A stretch of DNA of 64,000 nt from Ostrinia nubilalis (Eukaryota > Arthropoda > Insecta > Lepidoptera > Crambidae). The DNA is taken from NCBI RefSeq assembly GCF_963855985.1, contig NW_026973566.1:4006501-4070500 (forward strand), in the 5' to 3' direction. Shown one piece after another: positions 12,311 to 23,236 of this stretch. The position numbers and the translations under genes are program-made. Numbering within the stretch: position 1 is the first letter of the stretch; each line of letters starts with the position of its first letter. The notes under the pieces are model-generated. The model was not told the DNA's origin. It did not search any database and was given only the letters and a program-made list of their open reading frames with translations.

Positions 12311-12986
12311 CAGGGTGGAAACGTTAAGTGATCTCATTCGATTATTTCTAAACTTCACAAGATATCGAAAAACTGATTACTGATTCTGAAAGTGCTTCAG
12401 AAGCTCTTTCAAACGGCACCAATAATAGGTTACATAATAAACTGGATATATCCAAAAATACAATGTTTCTAGCTTCCATACATTTAGTAAAACCACATAA
12501 TATTAAAAACTATTCAAGATATTCAAAAACTGGTTACTGGTCCTGAAAGTGCTTCACGAGCTCTATCCAACGATACCAATAATAGGTTACAAAATTAACT
12601 GGATCCATCCTAAAATTCAATGTTTCCAGCTTCCATACATTTAGTACAGCCACAGTCATGGCACTCATGTCTTGATAATATTATGGCAAGTAAAGCCTAA
12701 AACCAATGTTTTCCATGAATAATTTTAAATAAGAATGCAATTTACGAGTTCATTTTAAGTGTTTATTATTTAATAAAAAAAATACTTCTAATTTTGTTTG
12801 GCTGGCATACATTTAGTATGGAGGCTGAAAACATTTAATTTTCGGATAGATCCAGTTAATTCTGTAACCTATTATTGGTACCGTTTGATAGAGCTCGTGA
12901 AGCACTTTCAGGATCAGTAATAAGTTTTTTGATATCTTGTATAGTTTAGAAATAATCGAGTGAGATCACTTAACGTTTCCACCCTG
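12311..12986. mobile_element. Palindromic MITE, 676 bp, TSD TATA
   Basis: The ends are long inverted repeats beginning CAGGGTGGAAACGTTAAG, inverted at 12969-12986. The flanks read TATA on both sides (12307-12310, 12987-12990). A ~100-bp block with 'CTGAAAGTGCTTCA' and 'CCAATAATAGGTTAC' occurs twice in direct orientation (~12360-12460, ~12520-12615) and once inverted (~12840-12950), so one arm was internally duplicated. There is no coding frame. Confidence 0.85.
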
Positions 12987-12990
12987 TATA

Positions 12991-14294
12991 TGTCGGCGCG
13001 CGGGGCGCAATAAATTAAATAACTTAATTTTATAGTTCTCACAACACTTTCAATGTGTTAGCTAGTTTATTGCTATGGAATTTTAAGCAGCGCCAAAGCT
13101 CTTATGCCAGAGTTAAGTGCGCGCCTGGGAACGAAGGTGACATAAATCTCCATGTTGCCTGACGTAGTTGTGGACCCGTTCAAGTGCAGTATTGATGGAT
13201 TAATAGCTTTACAAAAACTTCAGGTACAGAGCCCTGGAACGTAGAGATTTTGGGACTCAGTGTTAGAGTCATTGCACATTCGGGTTTTGGACGTGGTGGT
13301 GACTGGGCGTGGTTCACAAATTCGTCAATCGCTCCTAATCTATTTAATTTAGGCGTCTCTAGCTTTGTTAAACTAATTCAGTAACTTTGATCTTTCTGTT
13401 AAATTTAACTGTGGACAATATTGATTAAATTACGAACCAGTCTTTACATTCTAGTCTATAGTAAAGTTAGTCGTTTATAATCAGTGATTATAATTAGTGT
13501 ATTGTAGGTACATTGTGAAAGTGAAAATATTCTGTCTGTGCGTGCGTGGCTGATTTACGTGGCAAACGTGAACAATTACAAAACGTGAACGTCAGGTCAG
13601 GTGACTTTTTCTTGTTACTTTTTTTTTTCTCTTCTTTCACGGTCCGTCACCTGACTCTTTGGCCGCGTTCATATTTAATTATTTTTTTTTAATGTGAATT
13701 TTTAATTCATTTTTGACATGTTTACTTGAAATTAATTGTTTTTTTTTATCGTTAATTTTTATTCTTATTATAATTTTTATTTTATTGTGAATTTTAATTT
13801 TTAATTTTTTTTTTCTTGACATGTTTATTTGAAATTAGTAATTGCATTGTTTTTCGTTAATTTTGTTGTAATTGTTATTGTAATTTTATTTTAATGTGAA
13901 TTTTTAATTGATTTGAGTTTATATATATATTTTTTAATTTTTTTGCCCCTGCGTACAAGGTACCCACTGAAAACCAGTGTCTTGGCACTTGGCAGTAAAA
14001 TGTCAACTGTCAAGATGATACTGAGTGGGTTAACCTTTTTGGCAACATTTCTTTTTTCTCTTTTCTCTTCATTGTCTTTGTACTTTTTTTTTTTTCTTTT
14101 ATAATTGTATTTTTATATTGCCCTTTGTTTCTTTGTTGTTTTGTTGTCAAATAAATAATTTTTCTTTCTTTCTTTCTTTCTTTCTTAATGTTAGTGTCCA
14201 CTCGCACGTGTTCCCTATACGCCCACATAGGTAGATAGTATGAATTCAATGAGAGACCCTTCTGGTGCCATCCGAGAGCCCGACGCTCCGACAT
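12991..14294. repeat. Copy 1 of a dispersed repeat, with insertion
   Basis: Positions 12991-13499 and 14191-14294 match 23237-23854 with only a few differences. The matching starts at TGTCGGCGCGCGG and ends at GCTCCGACAT in both copies. The 691 bp in between (13500-14190) are absent from copy 2. No reading frame is conserved between copies. It may be the untranslated region or LTR of an unidentified element. Confidence 0.8.
13500..14190 (+). mobile_element. Short retroposon with (TTTC)n tail inserted in repeat copy 1
   Basis: The segment is absent from the paralogous copy at 23.7 kb. It ends with AAATAAATAA followed by (TTTC)n (~14158-14186), a polyadenylation-like and microsatellite tail typical of non-LTR retroposons on the + strand. 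The hexamer TTAGTG flanks it on both sides (13494-13499, 14191-14196). It is very T-rich with no supported coding frame. Confidence 0.6.
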
Positions 14295-16020
14295 CAGAAG
14301 TGGGATACCGCGTCGCGAGTGCGAAATGGCGTGGACTGTCCGCGTGTCCAGGTGAAGACAGCTTCTGGTAAAGTCTGATCATCAATCAGGAGCTGAGTAG
14401 CATCACCGGGCCTGCACGGTGGTGGAGATTGCTGCATACGGTCAGTCGTTCCATTTTTATTTTGACTTTGAGACTGCTTTTTCTTTGAATAGAGAAAATG
14501 TTGTTTTAATACAATTTCTGGATGACACATAATGTATGTGGTCACTTGCATGTGTAGTCTCAAGTCTGTTTTGATACTTATGTGATCGATTGTTGATTTG
14601 ATACGTTGTTTTGTGATTTTCGTGTGATTCCTGAAAATAGGTACTATGTGGTGGTAAGTCATTATTTATTGATCGTAATTTTTCGTACATTGAGATGGTT
14701 CGTAAGATTTATATTGTAACTCAATAATATGCTTTGACACGATACGTGGTTAGGCAATAATAAAATAATTATTACCACTTTTTGCTTGACTTTGCTCGAG
14801 TTGCACCGGCTCGAAAGATGTTAAAAAAATTACGAATGGTTAATTTGTGTGAAGTAGGCACACCATCTGATCGTGCTAAAGTTAATGAAACAGATCTATG
14901 AAATTTAAATAAAAATGTATACTGTGTCAAAAATACGTGAAGGATAAAATTGATTAATAAAAAAATCCTACCTACTTTATAATAGACAAGTATTCTAAGT
15001 AATGGTAAAATTGAAAGTTGATATTTTCAGTAAACTGAATCTTTTTGGATCGGCCTTAGATCATTTAATTTGACTTATTTAAAGAATAATGATAATACCA
15101 GTAATACTTGGTACTACCACTGAAAGTTATAAACTATTAAAAGGATTACTTTTCCGCCTTCCAAATTTTTGGTTCTATTATTGTTGTGCAATTACCTGAA
15201 TTGAAGGACCCAATCTAAAAGCGCTGGTATGGTGGAGCGGAGAATGAATTTGTGTTTTATCGTCATAAAACGTGTATTAAAAATCAAATAGAATAGTGAC
15301 TCATGTGTCCCCTGAAGAGACGCTCTAATAATGCTTAATGGGTGAACAACCACCACTGTTGTTTTATTGCTAGTTTAAATAAAGAAATTGTTCATTCAGT
15401 TCAGTTCTATCTAGCTATACATTTGTTGTTTGCCACACTAATGATGAAAAGATAGACGGATTTAACACTTTCGTGGACAGTAGCATCCACAGATGTTAGG
15501 TGTTAACTCAGACCTTCTATGATCTGAGGGTGTTAAGATTGATTTGCTGAATTAGTCACAGTGCACGTATAAATTCAGTACGCCTTACATTTGATTTTTC
15601 ATACTGTTAGGTACAAGGAAAGTCATGTTTTAGTGTCAACGCAAAAGTAATACGCTAATAGTACTGTCATCTAGCGAATATTTTTCGTGATGCATTTTAA
15701 CACATTATGCAAAAAAAATATGGGCAGCGTATGAAATATTTTGGTGTCACATTAGACGTCATTACTAAACGTGTACCTACTGTTTGCCTGTATATTGGCT
15801 ATTATGACTTTAATGAAAATCGCAATACAGTTTCCAATCCTTTGAGAAGTTCACTTTCTGTATTTTTACAAATTTCTAGGAAATGTAAGTAACTACATTC
15901 CATTTTATAATAATAATGCTGACATAATGATGTCATACTTCTTTTGGAATCCATCGAACAAGGGTTTTTTTTTGTAAAGAGACCTTGTTTAAAACACTAA
16001 AGCTTTGAAACCAATATAAT
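14295..16020. other. No recognised gene, 1.7 kb
   Basis: Short open frames on both strands (for example ~14300-14690 on the - strand) show no recognisable domain, no repeat of known type and no conserved start context. The DNA is mostly AT-rich, with no TSD or terminal repeat that I could find. Confidence 0.5.
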
Positions 16021-16539
16021 TAAGGTAGAACACCCAATCTTCGACAAGGAACCAATGTCCGACATTAAAAAAGTTTTCAAAATAAAATAAGAATATTTTC
16101 TGACTTCTGAACGCATTCGAACCATAAACTATAGACCAGGGTTATCTAGCTGTCATTGCGGATGACGTTTCATACATTCGGCCATTTTGTACAAAATGGC
16201 GTAATGATATGTTTCGTCCGCGGTAGATCTCGAAAGAAATCCAGTTTTATTAGTGAAATCGCTAAGGAGGTGAGTAAGATTTATTGCCCATAACTTTTAA
16301 ATGTTTTGCTTTATCGAAAATGTTAGTTATTTATGAAATTAGGATAGACATTCACAATTTTTTAATAATTTCATTAGAAGGGTGAGGTTATATTAAAATG
16401 TCAAAACACGCCTGTCGGTAATTGGAAAAATTTTTTTCCGTTTTCTAATCTTCGACAAATGTCGAAACATTTTTTTATTTTATTTTGTGCACTCTATTAT
16501 ATTATTTAGCTAAGCTTGTTCAGCACTCTAAATATATAA

Positions 16540-16688
16540 GCCTTTCATTCAAATATTCAAATTGCTTCCAATGATCGACAGCCGTGTCGATGACTGGATA
16601 TCCCATACGTTCCAATTACCGACAGCGGTGTGTGTCGATGATTGGATATTCTATATGCTAGCCTACATGTCCCAGTAACCGACATTAT
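16540..16688. promoter_or_regulatory. Left subterminal motif array of the pogo-like transposon
   Basis: Several copies of TCGATGA(C/T)TGGATAT and of CCGACAG or CGACAG lie within ~130 bp just before the transposase gene. The related words TCTTCGACAA (~16040, ~16448) are part of, or close to, the terminal repeat. They are likely transposase-binding sites (inference). Confidence 0.5.
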
Positions 16689-16703
16689 TTGCAGGTAGCA
16701 GGC

Positions 16704-19457
16704 ATGGCGCCTAAAAAAAATTACACGCCTCTTCAAATGGCCCAGGCGGTAGAAGCAGTCAGAAAAGGTGAGAAAACTGCAACTGCTGCAAAGAAGTTTG
16801 GTGTACCCAGAATTACATTACATGATAAGATTTCCGGTAAGACTCCAGTTGAATGTTCCATGGGCCCTAAAACATATTTGTCAACGGAAGAGGAGGCTAT
16901 TTTAGAAAAATGGGTACTTGAAATGGCTGAAAAACACATTCCCGTTACTAGAGATGAGCTCCTCGATAGCGTACAACGTATCATAATTGATCAGGATAAA
17001 ACAACCCCATTTACTGACAATAGACCGGGAAAGAAATGGTACAACCTTTTTCTAAACAGACATCCTATATTGTCTGAAAGAACGGCACAAAATTTAACGA
17101 CAGCTCGAGATGCTGTTACAGAAGAGCATTTAAGGCGGTGGTTTGAAGAAGTTGAATCTTATCTACGCCAAAATGATCTCAAAGATGTATTAGAACAGCC
17201 GGCAAGAATATTCAACACAGACGAAAGTGCCTTTTTTTTGTCGCCTAAGGCTGGTAAAGTTCTTGCAAAAAAAGGTGACAAACATATCTACCAATCCTCC
17301 GGAGACGAAAAAGATAATTTGACAGTACTAATTACTGGAAATGCCGCTGGACAATTGGCACCACCCATGGTAGTATTTGCATATGAGAGAATCCCGGCCA
17401 TAATTTCATCCCAGTTTCCTGAAGATTGGGCAATTGGACGTTCACAGAGTGGCTGGATGTGTGGCAGCACGTTTTATGAATACATAGTGAACGTTTTTGA
17501 TCCATGGTTATTACAGCAAAATATCCAAAAACCCGTAGTGTTCTTTTTGGACGGTCATCGATCGCATATGACCCTGCATTTGTCGATGTTTTGTGCTCAA
17601 AATGGCATAGAAATCATAGCATTACACCCAAACAGTACGCACATTTTACAGCCAATGGATTTGGCTATATTCAGACCACTGAAATCATTCTGGAAAAAAG
17701 CAGTAAAAGACTGGAAACTACAAAACTTAGGACACAATTTAACAAAAGATAAATTTGCCCCTGTCCTTAAAACAGCGTTGCAATCGCTCACTGATGATTC
17801 CATTAAGAATGGTTTTCGCGCTGGCGGTTTGTATCCTTTTGGCCCAGACTACATCGATCTAACTAAAATAAAATCTCGACAAAACCCGCAAGTTGCAACA
17901 GAACAGGCACTCTTTGTTAATTTCTTGGAAAAGGAAATAGTGGCAAAATTGGGGACAGAAAAGTTGCAGTTTTTCAATGAACTCTTTTATAAAGGTCGAG
18001 ATGAATTAAATTCTCGGTTAAATGAGGAAGACACGTCACTGTATATAATATGGGCTAGCAATAAACAGAGAGTTCAACGTACAGCTCACGTTGTTGAACG
18101 ATCAGTACAAGCTGAAATTAACTTGATTCAAGAAGATGTTTCCAATCTAGTGGAAAATTGTGACAACAATGGTGCAAATTCAGGCCCTTTAAATGAAACC
18201 AGAACGTCTAATAATTCTACATCGAATATACTGACAAACCTAACTAGTGGACAAGAATCAAAAGAAACAACAAATAACACCTCAATTATTGATAAGCCGA
18301 GTTGTTCTAACATAACAGATTCAGTTACAATACCTTCGACATTTTGCTCTTCAACTTCAGCTGCGGCAGAATCCACAACTGTAAAAGAGACGACCAGACC
18401 AGAACCAAAAGAAAACTTTAATGACGTGTTAATTGTTAATGAGCAAAGTTCTTCCAACCAATTAGTAAATCCACTTCAGACTGCTGCCAATGCCTGCACT
18501 TCAACATTTACCCTCAATGAGAATTCTGTAGTAAAAATAATATCTTCAAAAGAGACGATCACACTTGAATCCAAAGAAAAGACTAATGAAGCTTTGATAA
18601 TTAATCAGCCAAGTTCATCGAAGCAAGCAAGAGGCTTACTTCAGATATCTTCAACTTCTTCATTGTGTGTTCTTCAAAGTGCTGCAGAAAAAACACCTTT
18701 AAAAGAGATGATGAGCATTAATACATCAAAAACTGTTGCAAATAAAGTGGGAAATACATATATTCCATCGCCATTTAAACGAAATTTATTTTGGCCCGGA
18801 GAAGATGAAGATAAAAAAGGAAAAAAAAGAAGATTAAGAGAAAAAATTCCTTTTGCCATCACAAGTAAAACGTGGAGGGATTATCATGAAGTGAAAGAGA
18901 ACCAAAAAAGAGAAGCAGCAAAACTAAAAGAAATTAAAGCCCAAGAAAGAGTAGAGAAAAGACAGTTAAAACAGAGAGAAATGGAAAACAAAAAGCAAAA
19001 TAGAATAAAAGATAAAGAACATAAGAAGAAAAAACGAAATACAACACCAAAACCGAAACCAAATGATACATCGTCGGACAATACAGACACCGAGGTAAAC
19101 TATGCAGAAAGTGAAGATAGCTACAACATGGAAATCGAACAAGAACTAACAGACGAAGAAATACCATTGAGCAAATATTCTAAGCCAGCAAAAACATATT
19201 CTAGTGGAGATTATGTTATAATCCAATACGAAGGAGAATTTTTCCCAGGCGAAATTAAAAATGTTAATAATAACAAATTTGAAATTAGCACCATGACCTT
19301 TTCTGTGGGTAACACGTTCAAATGGCCGGAAAAAGAAGATAAAATCTGGTACCAAAAGTCTGACATAGTCAAAGCAATTTCAAAACCAACGCTATGCAAT
19401 AAAAGAGGTTTTTATACGATACCAGAAATGAAAGAATATCTGCCTTTCACAATGTAA
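16704..19457 (+). CDS. Pogo/Tigger-type DDE transposase, intact
   Basis: This enzyme cuts and rejoins the element's ends. The start chosen is ATG 16704 (MAPKKNYTPLQMAQAV); the open frame upstream has no ATG. 917 aa. Psq-type helix-turn-helix at residues ~5-50 (TAAKKFGVPRITLHDKI), CENP-B-type second HTH ~60-135 (GKKWYNLFLNRHP), DDE_1 catalytic core ~165-390 with NTDES (Asp173), FFLDGH (Asp283) and LQPMD (Asp319), a DD35D spacing. Residues ~480-670 are Ser/Thr-rich with three degenerate ~50-residue repeats; a Lys/Glu-rich coiled segment (~720-790) follows; the C-terminus (~830-917) has SGDYVIIQYEGEFFPGEI, reminiscent of a Tudor/SH3-like barrel. The tail makes it longer than typical pogo proteins. 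No lesion is visible, so activity is plausible. Confidence 0.9.
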   Translation: MAPKKNYTPLQMAQAVEAVRKGEKTATAAKKFGVPRITLHDKISGKTPVECSMGPKTYLSTEEEAILEKWVLEMAEKHIPVTRDELLDSVQRIIIDQDKTTPFTDNRPGKKWYNLFLNRHPILSERTAQNLTTARDAVTEEHLRRWFEEVESYLRQNDLKDVLEQPARIFNTDESAFFLSPKAGKVLAKKGDKHIYQSSGDEKDNLTVLITGNAAGQLAPPMVVFAYERIPAIISSQFPEDWAIGRSQSGWMCGSTFYEYIVNVFDPWLLQQNIQKPVVFFLDGHRSHMTLHLSMFCAQNGIEIIALHPNSTHILQPMDLAIFRPLKSFWKKAVKDWKLQNLGHNLTKDKFAPVLKTALQSLTDDSIKNGFRAGGLYPFGPDYIDLTKIKSRQNPQVATEQALFVNFLEKEIVAKLGTEKLQFFNELFYKGRDELNSRLNEEDTSLYIIWASNKQRVQRTAHVVERSVQAEINLIQEDVSNLVENCDNNGANSGPLNETRTSNNSTSNILTNLTSGQESKETTNNTSIIDKPSCSNITDSVTIPSTFCSSTSAAAESTTVKETTRPEPKENFNDVLIVNEQSSSNQLVNPLQTAANACTSTFTLNENSVVKIISSKETITLESKEKTNEALIINQPSSSKQARGLLQISSTSSLCVLQSAAEKTPLKEMMSINTSKTVANKVGNTYIPSPFKRNLFWPGEDEDKKGKKRRLREKIPFAITSKTWRDYHEVKENQKREAAKLKEIKAQERVEKRQLKQREMENKKQNRIKDKEHKKKKRNTTPKPKPNDTSSDNTDTEVNYAESEDSYNMEIEQELTDEEIPLSKYSKPAKTYSSGDYVIIQYEGEFFPGEIKNVNNNKFEISTMTFSVGNTFKWPEKEDKIWYQKSDIVKAISKPTLCNKRGFYTIPEMKEYLPFTM

Positions 19458-19979
19458 GGTATTAAGTATTTAATTTAATGTTCTTCAGAAAACATTTAAC
19501 TTTCTTTGTTTTATAGATTTTTAAGCCAAACAACTATTAATTAAGTGGTAGACTAAAACGAGTCTGTGATCAAAACCTGCCATAAATTTATTATTAAATA
19601 ATAAATAGGTACCTACTTAATAATATTGTAATTCCAAGTGGAAAAATCATAAGAAGTATGTTAATTTTATATGCCACTGAGAAGATCTCATTAAGTTTTG
19701 TTGATTAGTATTAAGCAAGTAGATGAAACTTAGTATTAGTAACCTACTTATGTAACAAAAATGTGATTAAAAGTAGTTGACATAATAAACAAGAAAAAAC
19801 TATTTTATAATATGTATAGATGATTAAAAAAATTAAAACATTAACACCATACCGTTAAAATTATTAGTTACTTAAGTACTACAATTACCAAAGCATTACA
19901 TGCCAAAATGTCCTTGTTTTTATTTAGCGAAAATAAAATGATTAAAAGACTGAGTAAGACTTTTATTTGGGAATGGTGT

Positions 19980-20298
19980 TCGAAGTTAGGTCGATATTTG
20001 GATGACGATAAATAGGATATGTTGATTACTAGATCACGATTATTGGAACATGTCGATTACTGGGTGTCGATGTATAGAATTTTGCAGTCGATAACTAGGC
20101 TAAAAAGAGCCTAAATCTATCTCGTCTTATTTCCTAAGTTATTAGTATTACACTTCTTTTTACTGTAAAATAATATAGAATGAAGCCTAAAATTTCACTC
20201 AGTGCATTATAGAACCATGTATCATCATAAAGAAACCAGATATTTAAAAAAATGCTCGAATCTCGACGTTAAAGTGTCGATAATTGGGTGTTTTACCT
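19980..20298. promoter_or_regulatory. Right subterminal motif array of the pogo-like transposon
   Basis: The words TCGATATTTGGATGACGAT, GTCGATTACTGGGTGTCGAT, GTCGATAACTAGG and the terminal GTCGATAATTGGGTG recur within 320 bp. They mirror the left array, consistent with internal transposase sites (inference). Confidence 0.5.
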
Positions 20299-20300
20299 TA

Positions 20301-21775
20301 ATAAAAAAAGGGATCGTGTAAAAAAAAATCAAAAGTGAAGCACTTGAGCTTTGGGGTCTCATGTGGAGGAATTCAATCGTTAAGTACCTACCTACCTACT
20401 TAACCATAAACATTTTCGATATTTTTTGCTAGCTACGATTTTACACTTGTTTCTGACTGCAACTTTTTAACAAATTACTCGCAATAAAGTTGACTACACT
20501 TAATTTGATAATAATCAAATCACTGAATGTCTGGTATTATGCACCGAAAAGATGCAATTTTAGAACATTTCTAATGCTGTCAGATTGTTTCTAATTATGC
20601 CATATTTTCAAGTCTGTTGTAGTGTTCCAATCCAAACATTACATAAATAAACAATGACTATGGTATAAGAATTTCAATTCGTATTTAGGTAAAAATAAAA
20701 AGAGATTTGAGAAAACCAAGGATGCATTTCAAAATTAATGTTGGTGATTTTGTTTAAATAAAAAAAATCATGATAACTGGATTCATGTTAGACCAAAACT
20801 ATCCTAACTATTTAGGGTCATTGAATTCTAGTTGTTATAAAGAATTTGCATAGAAGCAATGTAAAAATGAAAATGCATGAGTATTCTCAAAATTATGGAC
20901 ATTGTTATTACACTCGGTTAATTCTTGATGATTGATATTGAGTTTAAAATCGTTAGTATTTTAAAATAAGTTAGTAGTTTGTATTTATGACTACTAGGAT
21001 TGCTAATATTAGATTTGACATTTCCTTTCTTTATTCTGATCTAGAATTATAAAAAAAATAATTGATTCTGTTGTAGACATGCCAATATAGTATGGGGTAG
21101 TTCAACAATATTCTTGATTCAATTAAATTTTTTATCAGTTGTCGCTCTCAGAAAACTGATAGGCTTTTATGAGCAGTACCTATCTAAAGTTTGTGTGCAG
21201 GTACTAAACTTTCTGATTTCTTTCTGTTTTTAATTTTGATTTGATTTGATTTTAATTAAATTTTGGTTCTGATTGAATTTTAATTTTAATTAAATTTTAC
21301 ATTTTGATTAAATTTTAAATTTGATTAAATTTTGATTATTTTTAAATTTTGATTTCATCTAAATTTTGAATTTTAATTCTGATAATGTTTTTTTATTTTA
21401 TAAGAGTATGTTTTATTTTGATGACTGATCGTGTCTGAATTATTTTTAATGATAACATTCCACACGGTTAGTGACGCCTTATACAACCTATGTAAGTAAT
21501 GTGTTATCTTTATGTACGAGTACTTACATTATTTATTATTTATGCAATAAGATTATTTAATTTGTTTTGATTTGAGGTAATGACCGATGTGATTTTAAAA
21601 TCATTAGTCAGTTGTTCATTGCTATCGAGTGATGCTGAAATGTTACGTCCCCACAGAACGAGAAATAGTCAGGTTTAGCCGTTGTCGGCGCTAATGAGAT
21701 TGAAAGAGAGCTAATGAGTTTGAAAACGAATAGTGGCAATAATGATGATATTGTTGTAGTATCTTTTGTAGAAAA
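20301..21775. other. AT-rich DNA without a recognised gene
   Basis: There is no supported frame. At 21220-21375 it becomes a low-complexity run of ATTTTAATTTT/AAATTTTGATT words. The rest shows neither terminal repeats nor coding signatures. Confidence 0.5.
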
Positions 21776-22390
21776 TTATGGCTGGTTAACATGACTAAGA
21801 GTACTCAGGGCCTTGTCTTGTTGTCGATCGTAGGTCATATTCCTAACACAGTTTAGCTGGTCGGAGACTGCGCGGCGATGATGAGTAATGAGGTCATGGG
21901 TTTGGCAGTTGATTGAATTTGTTTCGATAGCTGCTGATCGGTCGTGAGTACCGATGGTGGGGCCATGAGAGTGCCTTTGTGATCGGCCATGAGAGTGCCG
22001 TTGTGTTCGGTCATCTATACCGATGGTGAGGCCATGAGAGTGCCTTTGTGATCGGCCATGAGAGTGCCGTTGTGTTCGGTCATCTATACCGATGGTGAGG
22101 CCATGAGAGTGCCTTTGTGATCGGCCATGAGAGTGCCGTGGTGATCGGTCGTGAGTACCGATGATGAGGCCATGGGAGTACCTTTGTGATCGGCCATGAG
22201 AGTGCCGTTGTGATCGGTCATCAATACCGATGGTGAGGCCATGAGAGTGCCTTTGTGTTCGGTCGTGAGTACCGATGGTGATTGGCCGTGAGTGCCATTG
22301 TGACTGGCCGTGAGTGCTGGTGGTATCGGATGGTGATTCCGATGGTCGGATGCGTTCCGATAGTGCGTGACAGTGTGTCGCGGGTATTAG
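21776..22390 (-). other. ATG-less open frame over a minisatellite, 204 codons
   Basis: Read on the - strand, one frame stays open from 22390 to a TAA at 21776-21778. It has no ATG at its 5' end; a TAA (22391-22393) precedes it. Its middle consists of 23-residue repeats (consensus start GLTIGIDDRSQRHSHG), rich in His, Arg and Ser, and all 69-bp DNA units keep this frame. The C-terminal ~60 residues outside the repeat include HHRRAVSDQLNCVRN and end in SHVNQP. I do not recognise the protein. It could be an internal exon or part of a transposon; chance openness helped by the repeat is possible. Confidence 0.4.
21959..22320. repeat. 69-bp tandem minisatellite with 24-bp substructure
   Basis: Four full 69-bp units start at 21962, 22031, 22100 and 22169, and a shortened one starts at 22238. 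Each unit is built of sub-repeats like CCATGAGAGTGCC(T/G)TTGTG(A/T)TCGG. The first two units are identical by eye; later ones diverge slightly. Confidence 0.9.
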
Positions 22391-22457
22391 TTACGTTAAC
22401 CTTGGCCTTAGTTTTGGTTGAAATAACTTTAAGATTCTAGTTGAAACTAGATTTCGA

Positions 22458-23041
22458 TGGGTGCCTGGAATAAAGCCGCAATAGCCATAGCAGCAGTTTT
22501 CCGATTAAGTGATTTTAGTAAACTGCGGGTCCCTATACACCTTTTGAATTTTTTTCAGAATTTTATCTTTGAAACTGCCTGATTTACCAAAAGCACTATG
22601 GATATTGAATCGTTATTCCCATTCATCATTTAAAATTTGTTGACCGGAATAATCGTGCCATATACAATGTTAAAACTTTTATTTAAATCTTCTACAAGCA
22701 AACGGCTATTACTGTATCCTTCAGATCAGCGCCTGAGGCTGCAATACACTATTGCTGTTTGATTAATTGCTCACTTTTTACCGGAATAAAACCACAATGG
22801 ACTCTTACGGAACCGACTTTCAACGTATGAAGCGGCAATATGTATTTCTACCTTTTTTAAAGTATATTCTAAGCACTATAACCTTATGCACATTAAATGT
22901 TACTCCAGAAAAAATAACGCATCGTTTGATATACAAACAGTTTTGATACGCCTCGTAGTTTAGAATTGTTCAAAATTGACACTAAATCTCTTCTCCTGTA
23001 AAATTGTGTTTTGTCGATTGTGGCTTTATTCCCGGCACCCA
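22458..23041. mobile_element. MITE, 584 bp, TSD TCGA
   Basis: Terminal inverted repeats start TGGGTGCCTGGAATAAAGCC and, inverted from the right, TGGGTGCCGGGAATAAAGCC. The flanks TCGA (22454-22457, 23042-23045) look like a 4-bp TSD. Internal words (CCGGAATAAAACCACAATGG at ~22779) echo the terminus. No coding frame is seen. Confidence 0.75.
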
Positions 23042-23045
23042 TCGA

Positions 23046-23236
23046 TTTGTTCTTGACTGAGTTGAAAACTTTGTAGTTTTGATTTGACCTGACATTTTAC
23101 TGACATGCACCTTCCTACTCATAGTGATATTGTAGGATAGCCGAACGGTACTTTAAGTTACATGAGTGAGGTTGTCATATTACATGACGACTTAAATGCT
23201 GATCCACACGAGGACGTGTGAGAGTCAGGATCGCCG
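23046..23236. other. Unassigned spacer
   Basis: About 190 bp between the MITE and repeat copy 2; nothing recognisable. Confidence 0.4.

Larger units (their letters stand above)
16023..20298 (+). mobile_element. Complete pogo-like DNA transposon, 4276 bp, TSD TA
   Basis: The ends are inverted repeats: AGGTAGAACACCCAATCTTC at the left, and at the right GGGTGTTTTACCT, which inverted reads AGGTAAAACACCC. TA flanks both ends (16021-16022, 20299-20300), the pogo/Tc1 target. It holds one intact transposase gene. Subterminal regions at both ends carry many copies of a TCGA(T/C)nACTGG-like motif that also forms the inner part of the terminal repeat, suggesting arrays of transposase sites. Confidence 0.9.

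Noticed and set aside
14010..14690. Open frames on the - strand between 14.0 and 14.7 kb
   Set aside because: No recognisable domain, partly opposite the (TTTC)n tail; the shared repeat copy at 23.8 kb does not preserve the frame.
16733..19399. Several open frames antisense to the pogo transposase
   Set aside because: Shadows of the real gene: no domains, hydrophobic low-complexity peptides complementary to Lys/Glu-rich coding sequence.
21959..22320. Regular repeat-spacer look resembling a CRISPR array
   Set aside because: Units are contiguous 69-bp tandem repeats with conserved 'spacers', in an insect genome; a minisatellite, not CRISPR.
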